In this document: piece by piece, positions 45,000 through 53,289 of the stretch | Position numbering within the stretch: the stretch's first letter is position 1 | Layout of the letters: each line of letters starts with the position of its first letter | Assembly (NCBI GenBank): GCA_021463165.1 | Contig: JAJTWY010000008.1 | Span: 1-64,000, forward strand | DNA from: Pyrinomonadaceae bacterium | Lineage (GTDB): Bacteria > Acidobacteriota > Blastocatellia > Pyrinomonadales > Pyrinomonadaceae | Length of the DNA stretch: 64,000 bases | Direction: 5' to 3' | Notes under the pieces: model-generated | The model's database searches: none | What the model was told of the DNA's origin: nothing | Seen by the model: only the letters and a program-made list of their open reading frames with translations | Position numbers and translations under genes: made by a program

Positions 45000-45719
45000 A
45001 TGGAAAGGAACGGAAATAACAGGAACTGTGGATTTGACGATCTGATCGTGTCGTACATATACGATGAGGTCAGCGCGGCCGAGCGTCGTAAGCTCGAAGG
45101 CCATTTGCTCGGGTGTTCCGCCTGCACGGAGGAATTCGCGTCCATTTCGAATGCAAGATTTTCAGTTTTCGAGTGGCATAAGGAGGACTTCTCCGATCTG
45201 CCGACACCGGAGATCGTCATTCCCTATTCAACGTCAGTTGTCAACGAGCAAAGCGCCGGGATCTGGGCCGGGATCAAGGCGCTTCTTGGCGGCTTTGGGA
45301 TGCCGGCCTTTGTGGCAACGGCACTGCTGGTGACGGTGGGCGCGGCGTTTTTAGCACTTACAATTTCGCGTCAGTCAGGCGAGCAGATCGCGACAAATGT
45401 TGAAACCGAACCGGTTAGGCCGGCACCTGTTGCTGATAAGCAAGCAGATCGAACAGTATCTGCCTCAACCGAGACCGTTCCCGTTCCGATGCCTGTAGCC
45501 GTTCCGTCAGTTGACCCTTCGGCCGAGCCGAAACCTGTGAAAGCTGTCGAAATACGGCGCCGGAAGCCGGCCCGACAGATGAATTCACAGGTCGCGGAAC
45601 GCGTTCAGCCCCCACCGCAGCAGCAGCGAAAGGCCCCTGCTCTTAGTAATTTTGATGAAGTTGACGACCGGTCGCTGCGTCTCAGCGACCTGTTCGCAGA
45701 CGAGATCGATACGAGGTGA
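45000..45719 (+). CDS. Zinc-finger (HC2-type) anti-sigma factor
   Basis: The 239-residue protein begins with the putative zinc-finger of anti-sigma factors. VSYIYDEVSAAERRKLEGHL and GCSACTEEF give the H-xxx-C-xx-C pattern. A membrane helix follows (PAFVATALLVTVGAAFLALTI), then a long Pro/Ala/Glu-rich periplasmic region. It should hold the sigma factor encoded two bases upstream until an envelope signal releases it. The reading frame ends in a GTGA overlap with the Spy-like gene. This is the classical partner arrangement and differs from the HC-less protein of the divergent module. Confidence 0.9.
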   Translation: MERNGNNRNCGFDDLIVSYIYDEVSAAERRKLEGHLLGCSACTEEFASISNARFSVFEWHKEDFSDLPTPEIVIPYSTSVVNEQSAGIWAGIKALLGGFGMPAFVATALLVTVGAAFLALTISRQSGEQIATNVETEPVRPAPVADKQADRTVSASTETVPVPMPVAVPSVDPSAEPKPVKAVEIRRRKPARQMNSQVAERVQPPPQQQRKAPALSNFDEVDDRSLRLSDLFADEIDTR

Positions 45720-46267
45720 TAAATATTATGACCATCAGCAACCTGATCAGGACCATTTTGCTCGGAATGACGGTATTTGCCTTTTCGGCAACATTGGCTG
45801 CCCAGGAACTGCAGGACCAGCGAAAACCGGCTGAGCCGCCCGCGGACTTTCGCACAAATGCTCTTCGGCAACTCGGTCTCTCGCGTGAACAACTCCAGCG
45901 TATTCGCCGGTTGAATATGGAGCGGAAGCCCTTGATGGACGCTGCCCAAATGCGATTGCGGCAGGCGAATCGTGCCCTTGACGATGCCATCTACTCCGAT
46001 ACCGCGACCGAAGCCGATGTGCAGGCTCGGCTGCGCGACTTCCAATTTGCTCAAGGTGAGGTCATCCGGATCAGATTTATGAATGAGTACGGCGTTCGGC
46101 GGATACTTACACCGGAGCAGTTGACGCGTTTTCGTATCCTACGGCAGAGGTTTGAGCAGGCTAAAGGAAACGGTCCGGAACGCCGCGCGGCCCTCGATGC
46201 GACGATGCCCGAGCCCGTTAACGAACGCTCGGCGAGGCCGGGCATCGTTGACGTCCGGAACCCTTAA
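45716..46267 (+). CDS. Spy/CpxP-like periplasmic protein
   Basis: The exported protein has a signal peptide (MTISNLIRTILLGMTVFAFS) and a helical core rich in Arg, Gln and Glu. Leu-Thr-type turns typical of the Spy/CpxP/ZraP family are seen in LGLSREQLQRIRRLNMERK and ILTPEQLTRFRILRQRFEQA. Such proteins act as periplasmic chaperones or metal sensors under ECF or two-component control, which suits the operon. The frame begins at GTG 45716 overlapping the anti-sigma stop; ATG at 45728 is an alternative start and gives the better signal peptide. Confidence 0.78.
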   Translation: MINIMTISNLIRTILLGMTVFAFSATLAAQELQDQRKPAEPPADFRTNALRQLGLSREQLQRIRRLNMERKPLMDAAQMRLRQANRALDDAIYSDTATEADVQARLRDFQFAQGEVIRIRFMNEYGVRRILTPEQLTRFRILRQRFEQAKGNGPERRAALDATMPEPVNERSARPGIVDVRNP

Positions 46268-46294
46268 CTATTCAACATAGTTTTGAAGTGACCT

Positions 46295-46330
46295 GCGGTC
46301 GGACCTAAATGTCCGGCCGCTTCTTCTTTG
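46295..46330 (+). terminator. Rho-independent terminator
   Basis: GCGGTCGGAC (46295-46304) pairs with GTCCGGCCGC (46311-46320), ten pairs with one G-T wobble around a six-base loop, followed by TTCTTCTTTG. It closes the ECF-anti-sigma-Spy operon before mlaE. Confidence 0.8.
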
Positions 46331-46386
46331 AAGTTATCCCACGTTCGGTATATCCTTTTTCGAGAACCCGTCGCCCCTTTGATCGG

Positions 46387-47157
46387 ATGAATCTCTTCAC
46401 ACGATTTCTGTTTGAGCTCCAGGCCATCACAAATCTTCTATGGCGCTCGATAAAGGGTTTAACAAAAAGCCCGAGATATTTCGGCGAGATCATCAATCAG
46501 ATGGACCAGATCGGTGTCGGTTCGCTCGGGATCGTTGTGATGACGGGGTTTTTTACCGGAGGCGTGTTGATACTCCAAGCCTATCCAACGCTGGCATACT
46601 ACGGTGCCCAGAGCAACGCCGGACAGGGCGTTGCGACGTCGTTGATCCGGGAGTTAGGCCCTGTTCTTACTGCTTTGATGGTTGCGGGACGCGTTGGCTC
46701 CGCCATTTCGGCCGAACTCGGAGCGATGGTCGTTTCGCAGCAGATCGATGCGATGCGGGCACTTGGCACTTCACCAGCCCGAAAACTAGTTACGCCGAGG
46801 ATCATTGCACTCCTGATCACGCTGCCTCTTTTGACGATCGCTGCTGATCTTTTCGGGCTGATCGGTGGCGGACTCGTGGCCAATCAGCTCTACGGTCTCG
46901 ATACCAACACCTATGTTTCCTCGGTACGTACGGGTACGGACATCAATGCTCTGGTTACGGGAGTTATAAAACCGATCTTCTTCGGGCTGATAATCGGCCT
47001 GATCTCGTGTCATAAAGGATTGACCACCAAGGGCGGGACGGTAGGTGTCGGGATCTCGACCACGCAGGCGGTGGTTTTATCTTCGATCTGCGTCATTATT
47101 TCCGATTTCTTTCTCTCGAAATTACTCCAGAGTGCGCTTGACAGCACGCTCTTTTGA
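46387..47157 (+). CDS. mlaE: Lipid ABC transporter permease MlaE
   Basis: The 256-residue permease starts MNLFTRFLFELQAITNLLWR and shows the MlaE/YrbE signature. FFTGGVLILQAY is followed by ELGPVLTALMVAGRVGSAISAELGAM, cited in part, and the ending QAVVLSSICVIISDFFLSKL. It is the membrane part of the Mla phospholipid transport system. The reading frame opens at 46309, inside the terminator region; the ATG at 46387 is the normal start. It is followed in order by the ATPase (MlaF) and substrate-binding MCE protein (MlaD), nine and seven bases apart. Confidence 0.93.
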   Translation: MNLFTRFLFELQAITNLLWRSIKGLTKSPRYFGEIINQMDQIGVGSLGIVVMTGFFTGGVLILQAYPTLAYYGAQSNAGQGVATSLIRELGPVLTALMVAGRVGSAISAELGAMVVSQQIDAMRALGTSPARKLVTPRIIALLITLPLLTIAADLFGLIGGGLVANQLYGLDTNTYVSSVRTGTDINALVTGVIKPIFFGLIIGLISCHKGLTTKGGTVGVGISTTQAVVLSSICVIISDFFLSKLLQSALDSTLF

Positions 47158-47166
47158 AGTTGATCT

Positions 47167-48057
47167 ATGGTCTTCGATGTATGGAAAAGCGGTGAAGTGC
47201 TGGGTGAGGAAGAGCTATGCGGGTCGCACGCCACCGTCATCAATGAACGCCGGATCTTACCTGCGATCGAATTTAAGGACGTCGAACTAGCATTTGATGA
47301 CCAGGTGATACTCGACAAGGTCAGTTTTTCGGTCCGTCGCGGCGAGACGAAGTTCATCCTTGGACCGTCGGGTACCGGAAAGTCCACGATCATCAGGCTG
47401 ATCCTCGGGCTTCTTAAGCCTGATTCCGGGCGCATCCTGATCGATGGCGAGGATATAACCGATTTTGACGATGTGGAATTGATGCGGATACGAAAGAATG
47501 TCGGAATGGTGTTTCAGGAAGGAGCACTGTTCGATTCGCTTTCCGTGTACGACAATGTGGCCTATCGCCTTCACGAGACAAAAACCCCCGAGGACGAGGT
47601 TGAACACGAGGTGCGAAGGATGCTGCGTTTTGTTGATCTCGAAGACGCGATCGACAAAATGCCGAGCGAACTGTCAGGTGGGATGCGTCGCCGCGTTGGT
47701 ATCGCGCGGGCACTCGTCGGCAATCCGAATATAGTGTTATTTGATGAACCGACCGCCGGACTCGACCCTCCGACGGCTAGGACGATCTGCGAACTTGCTA
47801 TTAAACTAAGGGACATCGAGGACGTTTCATCGATCTTTGTGACCCACGAGATGAATAATCTCGAGTATATTTCTACTGAGTACGCCATTCTCGACCGTGA
47901 GGGTAACGTTGGTTTTGAGCTTGAGGGCGAAACGCGGTGCCAGCTTAATACCGAGGTTTTGATGCTGCGTGAAGGAAAGATCGTCTTCAGCGGCCGGGAT
48001 GAGCCGCTGCGGCACTCTGACGATCCCTATATCCGACGTTTTCTGCGGGGAAAATAG
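47167..48057 (+). CDS. mlaF: Lipid ABC transporter ATP-binding protein MlaF
   Basis: The 296-residue ATPase has Walker [10 protein letters not shown], signature [15 protein letters not shown], Walker [14 protein letters not shown] and switch FVTHEM. About 35 residues precede the usual start of MlaF; the in-frame context begins with ATG at 47167, so an extended N-terminus ([20 protein letters not shown]) is likely. It powers the MlaE permease in transport of phospholipids between inner and outer membranes. It is the second gene of the mla operon. Confidence 0.92.
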   Translation: MVFDVWKSGEVLGEEELCGSHATVINERRILPAIEFKDVELAFDDQVILDKVSFSVRRGETKFILGPSGTGKSTIIRLILGLLKPDSGRILIDGEDITDFDDVELMRIRKNVGMVFQEGALFDSLSVYDNVAYRLHETKTPEDEVEHEVRRMLRFVDLEDAIDKMPSELSGGMRRRVGIARALVGNPNIVLFDEPTAGLDPPTARTICELAIKLRDIEDVSSIFVTHEMNNLEYISTEYAILDREGNVGFELEGETRCQLNTEVLMLREGKIVFSGRDEPLRHSDDPYIRRFLRGK

Positions 48058-48064
48058 CTGAATT

Positions 48065-49270
48065 ATGCCGAGAAGCAACCAAAAACTTGCCTTTGCGGAG
48101 ATCAGGGTCGGAATCTTCATGCTTGCCGCTCTCTTGGTAACGGGCTTTCTGATCCTCAACTCGACTGGCAGCTTCAACCCTTTTGAGAAGAAAATGAAGC
48201 TCAAGATCAGGTTCGAGAGTGCGGACGGCCTTCACGCGGGCGCGGATGTGCAGCTAGCCGGGGTCTCTATCGGGAAGGTCGAAGATGTTGCTTTTCTGCC
48301 GCCCGATTCGAAGCCCGGAGAAAGGATCGAGGCTACGTTGAGCGTCGTTCAGGTATTGGACCGTAAACCGATAAGCGAGCTGATCAGGAGCGATTCGAAC
48401 GCTCAGCTCGTCGCAACATCAATACTCGGCAATGACAAGATGATCAATATCATACCCGGTACGATCAACGGCAGTCCTGTTGACGACGGTGCGGTGCTTC
48501 AAACAAGTCCTTCGATCGGGCTGAACCAGCTGACCTCAACCGGAAATGATCTGCTGGCGCAGATAAATAAACTTGCGGTCCCGGCTAACGAGATACTGAA
48601 CAAGGCGAATCAGGGTGAAGGCACACTGGGTCGGGTCATCAATGATGCCCAGCTTTACAACAGCCTCGACGGCGCGGTCTCGGAAACCAAGCTGACAATG
48701 ACCAAGCTGCAGACCACCATAGATCGTATCAATAACGGTGAGGGCAGCGCCGGCAAGATAATCAACGATCCGGAGCTCTACCAGAGTCTGAACAAGACGG
48801 TGGCCCAGCTCGAGGCGATATCTGCGGATATCCGCGCCGGCCGCGGTTCGGCGGGTAAATTTATCAACGATGACCAGCTCTACAATGAGGCTCGTGACAC
48901 AATAGCTGAACTGAAAAGATCGGCGGAAAAGATATCTTCGATAGCAGATGACGTCAAATCCCTCACCGCAGACGTCAGAGACGGCAAGGGCACAGCCGGA
49001 AAGCTTTTCCGTGACGAAAAAATGTACGACGAGGCCAAGGATGCTCTTGCTCGATTCAATACGACCATCAGCCGGATCGATTCAATATTGACTGACGCAC
49101 AGGCAGGCAAAGGCACCGTCGGCAAGCTCTTGACGGACGAGACGCTCTTCAACAGCGTCAATCAAACCGCAAATAACATCGCAACTTTCACGGGAGAAGG
49201 GACGAAGCTCCTTGACGATTTTCGCAAGAACCCCAAAAAATACCTCCGAATAAAACTAGCGATATTCTGA
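48065..49270 (+). CDS. mlaD: MCE-domain protein MlaD, with five tail repeats
   Basis: The 401-residue protein has one membrane helix (IFMLAALLVTGFLIL) and a single MCE domain (residues 40-150, with GLHAGADVQLAGVSIGKVED). A long helical tail follows. It holds five variants of G-[EKR]-G-[ST]-x-G-[KR]-x-x-x-D-x-x-[LM]-[YF] near residues 184, 225, 259, 307 and 348, at about 35-48 residue spacing. The MCE ring binds lipids, and the tail repeats, predicted helices with regular Gly breaks, may span the envelope as in tube-forming MCE proteins. No outer lipoprotein (MlaA) or MlaC follows, so the tail may replace a soluble carrier. Confidence 0.9.
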   Translation: MPRSNQKLAFAEIRVGIFMLAALLVTGFLILNSTGSFNPFEKKMKLKIRFESADGLHAGADVQLAGVSIGKVEDVAFLPPDSKPGERIEATLSVVQVLDRKPISELIRSDSNAQLVATSILGNDKMINIIPGTINGSPVDDGAVLQTSPSIGLNQLTSTGNDLLAQINKLAVPANEILNKANQGEGTLGRVINDAQLYNSLDGAVSETKLTMTKLQTTIDRINNGEGSAGKIINDPELYQSLNKTVAQLEAISADIRAGRGSAGKFINDDQLYNEARDTIAELKRSAEKISSIADDVKSLTADVRDGKGTAGKLFRDEKMYDEAKDALARFNTTISRIDSILTDAQAGKGTVGKLLTDETLFNSVNQTANNIATFTGEGTKLLDDFRKNPKKYLRIKLAIF

Positions 49271-49330
49271 ACAAACTTCAGATCTGACTTGTTTTCATAC
49301 AACTCAATAGATTATATTATTCATCTATGA

Positions 49331-49357
49331 TGCATAATATGCAGTGGGGCTGCATAT
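49331..49357 (+). promoter_or_regulatory. Nested palindromes before argR, possible ARG box / leader hairpin
   Basis: TGCATAATATGCA (49331-49343) is a perfect palindrome. It overlaps a hairpin, ATATGCAG (49337-49344) with CTGCATAT (49350-49357) around TGGGG. Both lie 13-39 bases before the argR ATG. The site has the size and symmetry of an ArgR operator but differs from the TGAAT/ATTCA consensus. Autoregulation is an inference from position. Confidence 0.45.
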
Positions 49358-49369
49358 GAAGCCTCAAAT

Positions 49370-49783
49370 ATGCGAAAGAAGGCGAGACAGGAGAAGCTAT
49401 TGGAGCTCATTTCGCGGGCGTCAGTGTCGAACCAGTTCGAACTGGCATCGCTGCTTGAATTGAACGGATTCAAGGTTACGCAGGCGAGTGTTTCTCGAGA
49501 TCTGGATGAGCTCGGGATCGTTAAGGTGGGTGGTATGTATGTTCGACGGCCGATGGGTACTAACCCGGAATTCAGCGGTGTGACGTTCCGGACTGCCGGT
49601 GAGAACCTTATCGTCGGACGCTGCGCATCGGGGCTTGCATCGGCGATCACGGTCAGGATCGATGGATTTGGCATTCCGGAGATCGTCGGGACGATCGCGG
49701 GGGACGACACCATTTTCATAGCCGTTGCCTCTGCAGCAGCCCAAAAAGTGGTCATCGAAAGGCTCGCGGAGATCTTTGGTTGA
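49370..49783 (+). CDS. argR: Arginine repressor ArgR
   Basis: The 137-residue protein has the ArgR winged helix (ASVSNQFELASLLELNGFKV, QASVSRDLDELGIVK) and the C-terminal arginine-binding oligomerisation domain ending in GTIAGDDTIFIAVAS, which carries the GDDT motif. It should repress the operon when arginine binds to its hexamer. Length is slightly short but complete. It is the first gene of the cluster, 12 bases before the next. A palindrome in front may be its own site. Confidence 0.93.
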   Translation: MRKKARQEKLLELISRASVSNQFELASLLELNGFKVTQASVSRDLDELGIVKVGGMYVRRPMGTNPEFSGVTFRTAGENLIVGRCASGLASAITVRIDGFGIPEIVGTIAGDDTIFIAVASAAAQKVVIERLAEIFG

Positions 49784-49795
49784 GAGGACGACAAT

Positions 49796-50869
49796 ATGAG
49801 GTACGTGGATATTGAGAAAATGGGGTCCTGCGTCGCGAACCTGATGCTTGCGCGTTCCGTCGCGGTCCTGGACGCGGTCGATTCGCCTAAAGTCGGCGAT
49901 GTAGTGGTCGTCAAGGCTCTTTCCGAGAGCACGACTTATGGCAACCTGGAGCTTCCGTCCGGACGCCTTGCAAAGATAAACACGGGCGACGTGTTGCTCG
50001 GAGCTCTTGGAAAGCGCCGTGCCTTAAAAGGTTTTGTTGGTGACGTGCCCACGACAATAAAAGTGGGGGACCGGCTCCATTTACTGAATATGGGCGGCGT
50101 AATAGGCCTTTGCAGCGGCCATCACTCTTCGTTTTCAGATGCGATCGAGGTTGAGGTACGAGGAATTGCCTGTGACGAGGAACGAAACATTCTGAATATT
50201 GCGGATGGTGCCTTGAAACCGCAGCAATCGCTTTCTCATTCTGCCCCTATCGTGATGATAGCGGGTACCTGTATGAATTCCGGCAAGACCGTAGCTGCGA
50301 CGGAGATAATAAAGCAGGCGGCGAATGCCGGAGTTCGTGTTGCTGGCGCAAAGATCTCGGGAATTGCTTGTTTGCGGGATACGCTCCACATGGAGGACCA
50401 CGGTGCGATCGCAAGCGCGAGCTTCCTTGATTGCGGGCTTCCCTCCACAGTTGACTATGGCGATCTTGCACCGATCGCAAAGGCCATCCTGAACCACCTG
50501 AACAGTTTTTCTCCCGAGCTGATCGTCGTTGAACTCGGTGACGGCATCGTCGGCGGATACGCGGTAGATTCGGTCCTGAGGGATAGTGAGATCCGTTCAG
50601 CGACCGCGTCCTTTGTCTTTTGCGCCTCCGATTATGTAGGCGTGATCGGTGGAATGTCTGTGCTCGACGGTCTGGGTATCGACGTTGACGTCGTTGCTGG
50701 ATCGGTCACCGACGCTCAGATGGGCGAGGATTTTCTTGTTGAAAAATTTGGTGTTCGCGCCGGAAACGCGCGAAGAAACGGACGGCGACTATATGCCCTT
50801 GTTACCGAAAATATAGATCTTGGACAGGGCCGTCTTTCCGCCCCCGGAGAAGTGGTGGTTGCAGCATGA
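49796..50869 (+). CDS. Unnamed P-loop protein in the arginine operon
   Basis: The 357-residue protein has an N-terminal part (about 1-145) that looks beta-rich, with LGALGKRRALKGFVGDVPTT and GDRLHLLNMGGVIGLCSG. A C-terminal P-loop domain begins at residue 148. Its Walker A, GTCMNSGKT at 157-165, has the spacing of dethiobiotin synthetase (GTDTEVGKT). A later acidic segment, ELIVVELGDGIVGG, resembles a Walker B. I recognise no named family; DUF1611 and BioD/MobB-type enzymes are the nearest resemblance. It is coupled to argC by an ATGA overlap, so a role in arginine or acyl-glutamate metabolism or its control is likely. Confidence 0.72.
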   Translation: MRYVDIEKMGSCVANLMLARSVAVLDAVDSPKVGDVVVVKALSESTTYGNLELPSGRLAKINTGDVLLGALGKRRALKGFVGDVPTTIKVGDRLHLLNMGGVIGLCSGHHSSFSDAIEVEVRGIACDEERNILNIADGALKPQQSLSHSAPIVMIAGTCMNSGKTVAATEIIKQAANAGVRVAGAKISGIACLRDTLHMEDHGAIASASFLDCGLPSTVDYGDLAPIAKAILNHLNSFSPELIVVELGDGIVGGYAVDSVLRDSEIRSATASFVFCASDYVGVIGGMSVLDGLGIDVDVVAGSVTDAQMGEDFLVEKFGVRAGNARRNGRRLYALVTENIDLGQGRLSAPGEVVVAA

Positions 50870-51894
50870 GTAGAAAGAAGGTCGCTATATATGGCGGTTC
50901 GGGGTACGGCGGAAGCGAGCTTCTGCGGATACTCCTGTTCCACCCGGAAGTTGAACTTGTTTTTGTTACCGCGAATGAACATGCAGGAAAGCCGATCAGA
51001 GAAGTCCACAAGAACCTGAACGGTTTTACCGACCTCTTGTTCCTTCCCGCTCCTGACGATATTTCAACTATCGACGGGGTTGACCTGGTCTTTTTTGCCC
51101 TGCCCCATGGGCAAGCCCTGAACTTGATCCCACAGTTGCCCGGCGGTGTTAAAGCGATCGACCTCTCTGGTGATTTTCGTATCGATGAACCCGATATCTT
51201 CCGGAAGTACTATAAGCTGGACCATGCCGGACAGATCCAGGCGAAATTCACCTACGGGTTGACCGAGACCAATCGCGATGCGATCAAATCCGCCGAATAC
51301 GTTGCCAATCCGGGCTGTTTTGCGACCGCGACCCTGCTGGCTCTGGCTCCGTTGGTCAAGAATGGGCTGATCAGCGGTAAAGTGGTCGTTGATGCGAAAA
51401 CGGGATCGAGCGGCTCAGGAGCAAAACCGGCTGCGAACACTCATCATCCGCAACGCATGAACTCGTTCTATGCGTACAAGCCCTTTACGCACCAGCATGT
51501 ACCGGAGATCGAGCAACATTTGCGGCAGGTCGGCTCGTTCGATACCGACCTGATCTTCATGACCCATAGTCTGCCCGTGTCTCGCGGTATTTTCGCGTCG
51601 TGCTATTTGGAAACATCCGCAGATCTGACCAAAGAGGACATAGGGAAAATTTACAGCGGTTTTTACGAGGGCTCATATTTTGTACGGATCGTGGAAGGTT
51701 CGCCGGACATAAATTGGGTAAAAACGACCAATTTCTGTGACATCGCTTTTCATACATCTGGCAAACAAGTCGTTGTTTTTTCGGCGATTGATAATTTGGT
51801 AAAGGGAGCTGCGGGCCAGGCCGTTCAGAATATGAACCTTATGTTCGGATTTGATGAAACGACCGGCCTTCGACTGCCCGGGACGACCCCATAA
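50866..51894 (+). CDS. argC: N-acetyl-gamma-glutamyl-phosphate reductase
   Basis: The 342-residue protein starts with the Rossmann motif VAIYGGSGYGGSELLRIL and carries the catalytic Cys in NPGCFATATLLAL, with the GSSGSGAKP loop and HRHxPEI-type segment HQHVPEIEQHL. The HSLPVSRGIFASCYLE region completes the site. It reduces acyl-glutamyl phosphate to the semialdehyde with NADPH. Its ATG overlaps the preceding stop. The acyl group (acetyl or succinyl) is undetermined here because of the argF' question. The 76-residue protein follows with no gap. Confidence 0.94.
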   Translation: MSRKKVAIYGGSGYGGSELLRILLFHPEVELVFVTANEHAGKPIREVHKNLNGFTDLLFLPAPDDISTIDGVDLVFFALPHGQALNLIPQLPGGVKAIDLSGDFRIDEPDIFRKYYKLDHAGQIQAKFTYGLTETNRDAIKSAEYVANPGCFATATLLALAPLVKNGLISGKVVVDAKTGSSGSGAKPAANTHHPQRMNSFYAYKPFTHQHVPEIEQHLRQVGSFDTDLIFMTHSLPVSRGIFASCYLETSADLTKEDIGKIYSGFYEGSYFVRIVEGSPDINWVKTTNFCDIAFHTSGKQVVVFSAIDNLVKGAAGQAVQNMNLMFGFDETTGLRLPGTTP

Positions 51895-52125
51895 ATGCTA
51901 ACGACGATCGAAGAGGAGACTTGGTTCTACACCCTGGAATACGACGGCGAGACCGATCAGTATTTTCTCGATGTCGTCTGCGGCACGGTCGCGATATTTA
52001 CGATAAGGATCAAGCTGACACCGAAGGAGGTGGCAGAGTATCTAGAGGACCCGGCAAGCATACGCGGCTTGGCCTACTCGGTCGTTGATCACCCGGCAGA
52101 TTTTCTGGATCGGCGAGTGAATTAA
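51895..52125 (+). CDS. Small protein of unknown function between argC and argD
   Basis: The 76-residue protein (MLTTIEEETWFYTLEYDGET, then YFLDVVCGTVAIFTIRIKLT and PKEVAEYLEDPASIRGLAYS) is acidic and mixed alpha/beta, without signal peptide or membrane helix. Its ATG follows the argC stop directly, and its stop is followed directly by the argD ATG, so it is translated with them. I recognise no family. Such an embedded place suggests a small subunit or regulator of an arginine enzyme; that is only inferred from context. Codon use looks like that of its neighbours. Confidence 0.7.
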   Translation: MLTTIEEETWFYTLEYDGETDQYFLDVVCGTVAIFTIRIKLTPKEVAEYLEDPASIRGLAYSVVDHPADFLDRRVN

Positions 52126-53289
52126 ATGGATTTTGAGAAGATCAAAGAGTTGGAAGATGCATTTCAGGTCGAGACCTATGCCAAAATGGGCATCTCCGTC
52201 GAACGCGGCCGCGGCTCGCGGATATGGACGAGCGAAGGGGTAGAATACATCGACTTGTACGGAGGCCATGCCGTGTGCGCAACGGGACATTCACATCCGC
52301 ACGTCGTCAAAGCCATCCAGGAACAGGCCGAAGATGTCCTCTTTTACTCCAACCTTGTTTATTCAGGCATCCGGGCCAGAGCCGCCGAAAAACTTGTCTC
52401 CGTCGCCCCTGGATCACTTACTAAGGCGTTCTTTTGTAACTCAGGAACCGAAGCCAACGAGAATGCGATGCGAATGGCAAGAATGACGACCGGCCGGGAG
52501 AAGGTTGTGACCTTTACCGGCGGGTTTCACGGCCGAACCGCCGATTCCATCTCAGCGACATTCCTTGGGAAGTACCGCGATATAGGAAAGCCGAATGTTC
52601 CCGGACATATCTCGGCAGTATTTGACAATATCGAGAGCGTCAAGGTCGTGGCAGACCATGAAACCGCAGCTATCATGCTCGAACCCATACAGTCTATGGC
52701 CGGCGTCGTGGAGGCGGATGCGGCGTTCTTTGTTGACCTGCGAGAGCTTTGCAATGAACGAGGTATTTTGATGATCTTCGACGAGGTCCAAACGGGTGTT
52801 GGGCGAACCGGTAATTGGTTCTTTGCCGGGAGCGAGCTTGGCGGAGGTGTCGAGCCGGATATTGTTACACTCGCAAAGTCTCTCGGAAGCGGCGTCCCTG
52901 TTGGTGCATGTCTTGTGACCGATCAGGTTTCGGCGAACATCAAGGTCAACGATCTCGGAACAACCTTCGGCGGCGGGATGCTTGCAATGGCCGCGACACT
53001 CGCGACACTCGAGGCTATCGAGAACGACGACATGATCGCAAACGCACGCCGGGTCGAGCAACACCTGCGGGATTCCCTTTCCAGTGCCCCGGGTATCGTT
53101 GCCGTGCACGGCAAGGGGTGCCTGTTGGGGATCGAGTTCGATTCTCCGTGTGCGAGGATCCATAAGAAGCTGCTCGAGAACAAGATCATTACCGGAACTT
53201 CAAGTTCACCAAATATTCTCAGGTTACTGCCTCCAATGTGTGTCACCGTGGATGACATCGACAAACTGGTCGAGGTGCTGGTTAGATGA
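52126..53289 (+). CDS. argD: Acetylornithine aminotransferase
   Basis: The 387-residue class III aminotransferase has FYSNLVYSGIRARAAEKL, FCNSGTEANENAMRMA, the PLP-contact IFDEVQTGVGRTG and the Schiff-base Lys in VTLAKSLGSGVPVGA. It transfers an amino group from glutamate to the acyl-glutamate semialdehyde, and may also serve lysine synthesis. The ATG follows the 76-residue protein stop without a gap. Its stop overlaps the argF' ATG (ATGA). Substrate acyl group unresolved. Confidence 0.94.
   Translation: MDFEKIKELEDAFQVETYAKMGISVERGRGSRIWTSEGVEYIDLYGGHAVCATGHSHPHVVKAIQEQAEDVLFYSNLVYSGIRARAAEKLVSVAPGSLTKAFFCNSGTEANENAMRMARMTTGREKVVTFTGGFHGRTADSISATFLGKYRDIGKPNVPGHISAVFDNIESVKVVADHETAAIMLEPIQSMAGVVEADAAFFVDLRELCNERGILMIFDEVQTGVGRTGNWFFAGSELGGGVEPDIVTLAKSLGSGVPVGACLVTDQVSANIKVNDLGTTFGGGMLAMAATLATLEAIENDDMIANARRVEQHLRDSLSSAPGIVAVHGKGCLLGIEFDSPCARIHKKLLENKIITGTSSSPNILRLLPPMCVTVDDIDKLVEVLVR

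Noticed and set aside
49796..50869. Assigning the P-loop protein firmly to DUF1611/DgcN.
   Set aside because: The Walker A spacing resembles BioD, and the N-terminal half does not look like the Rossmann domain of DUF1611 proteins; by eye the match is not strong enough.
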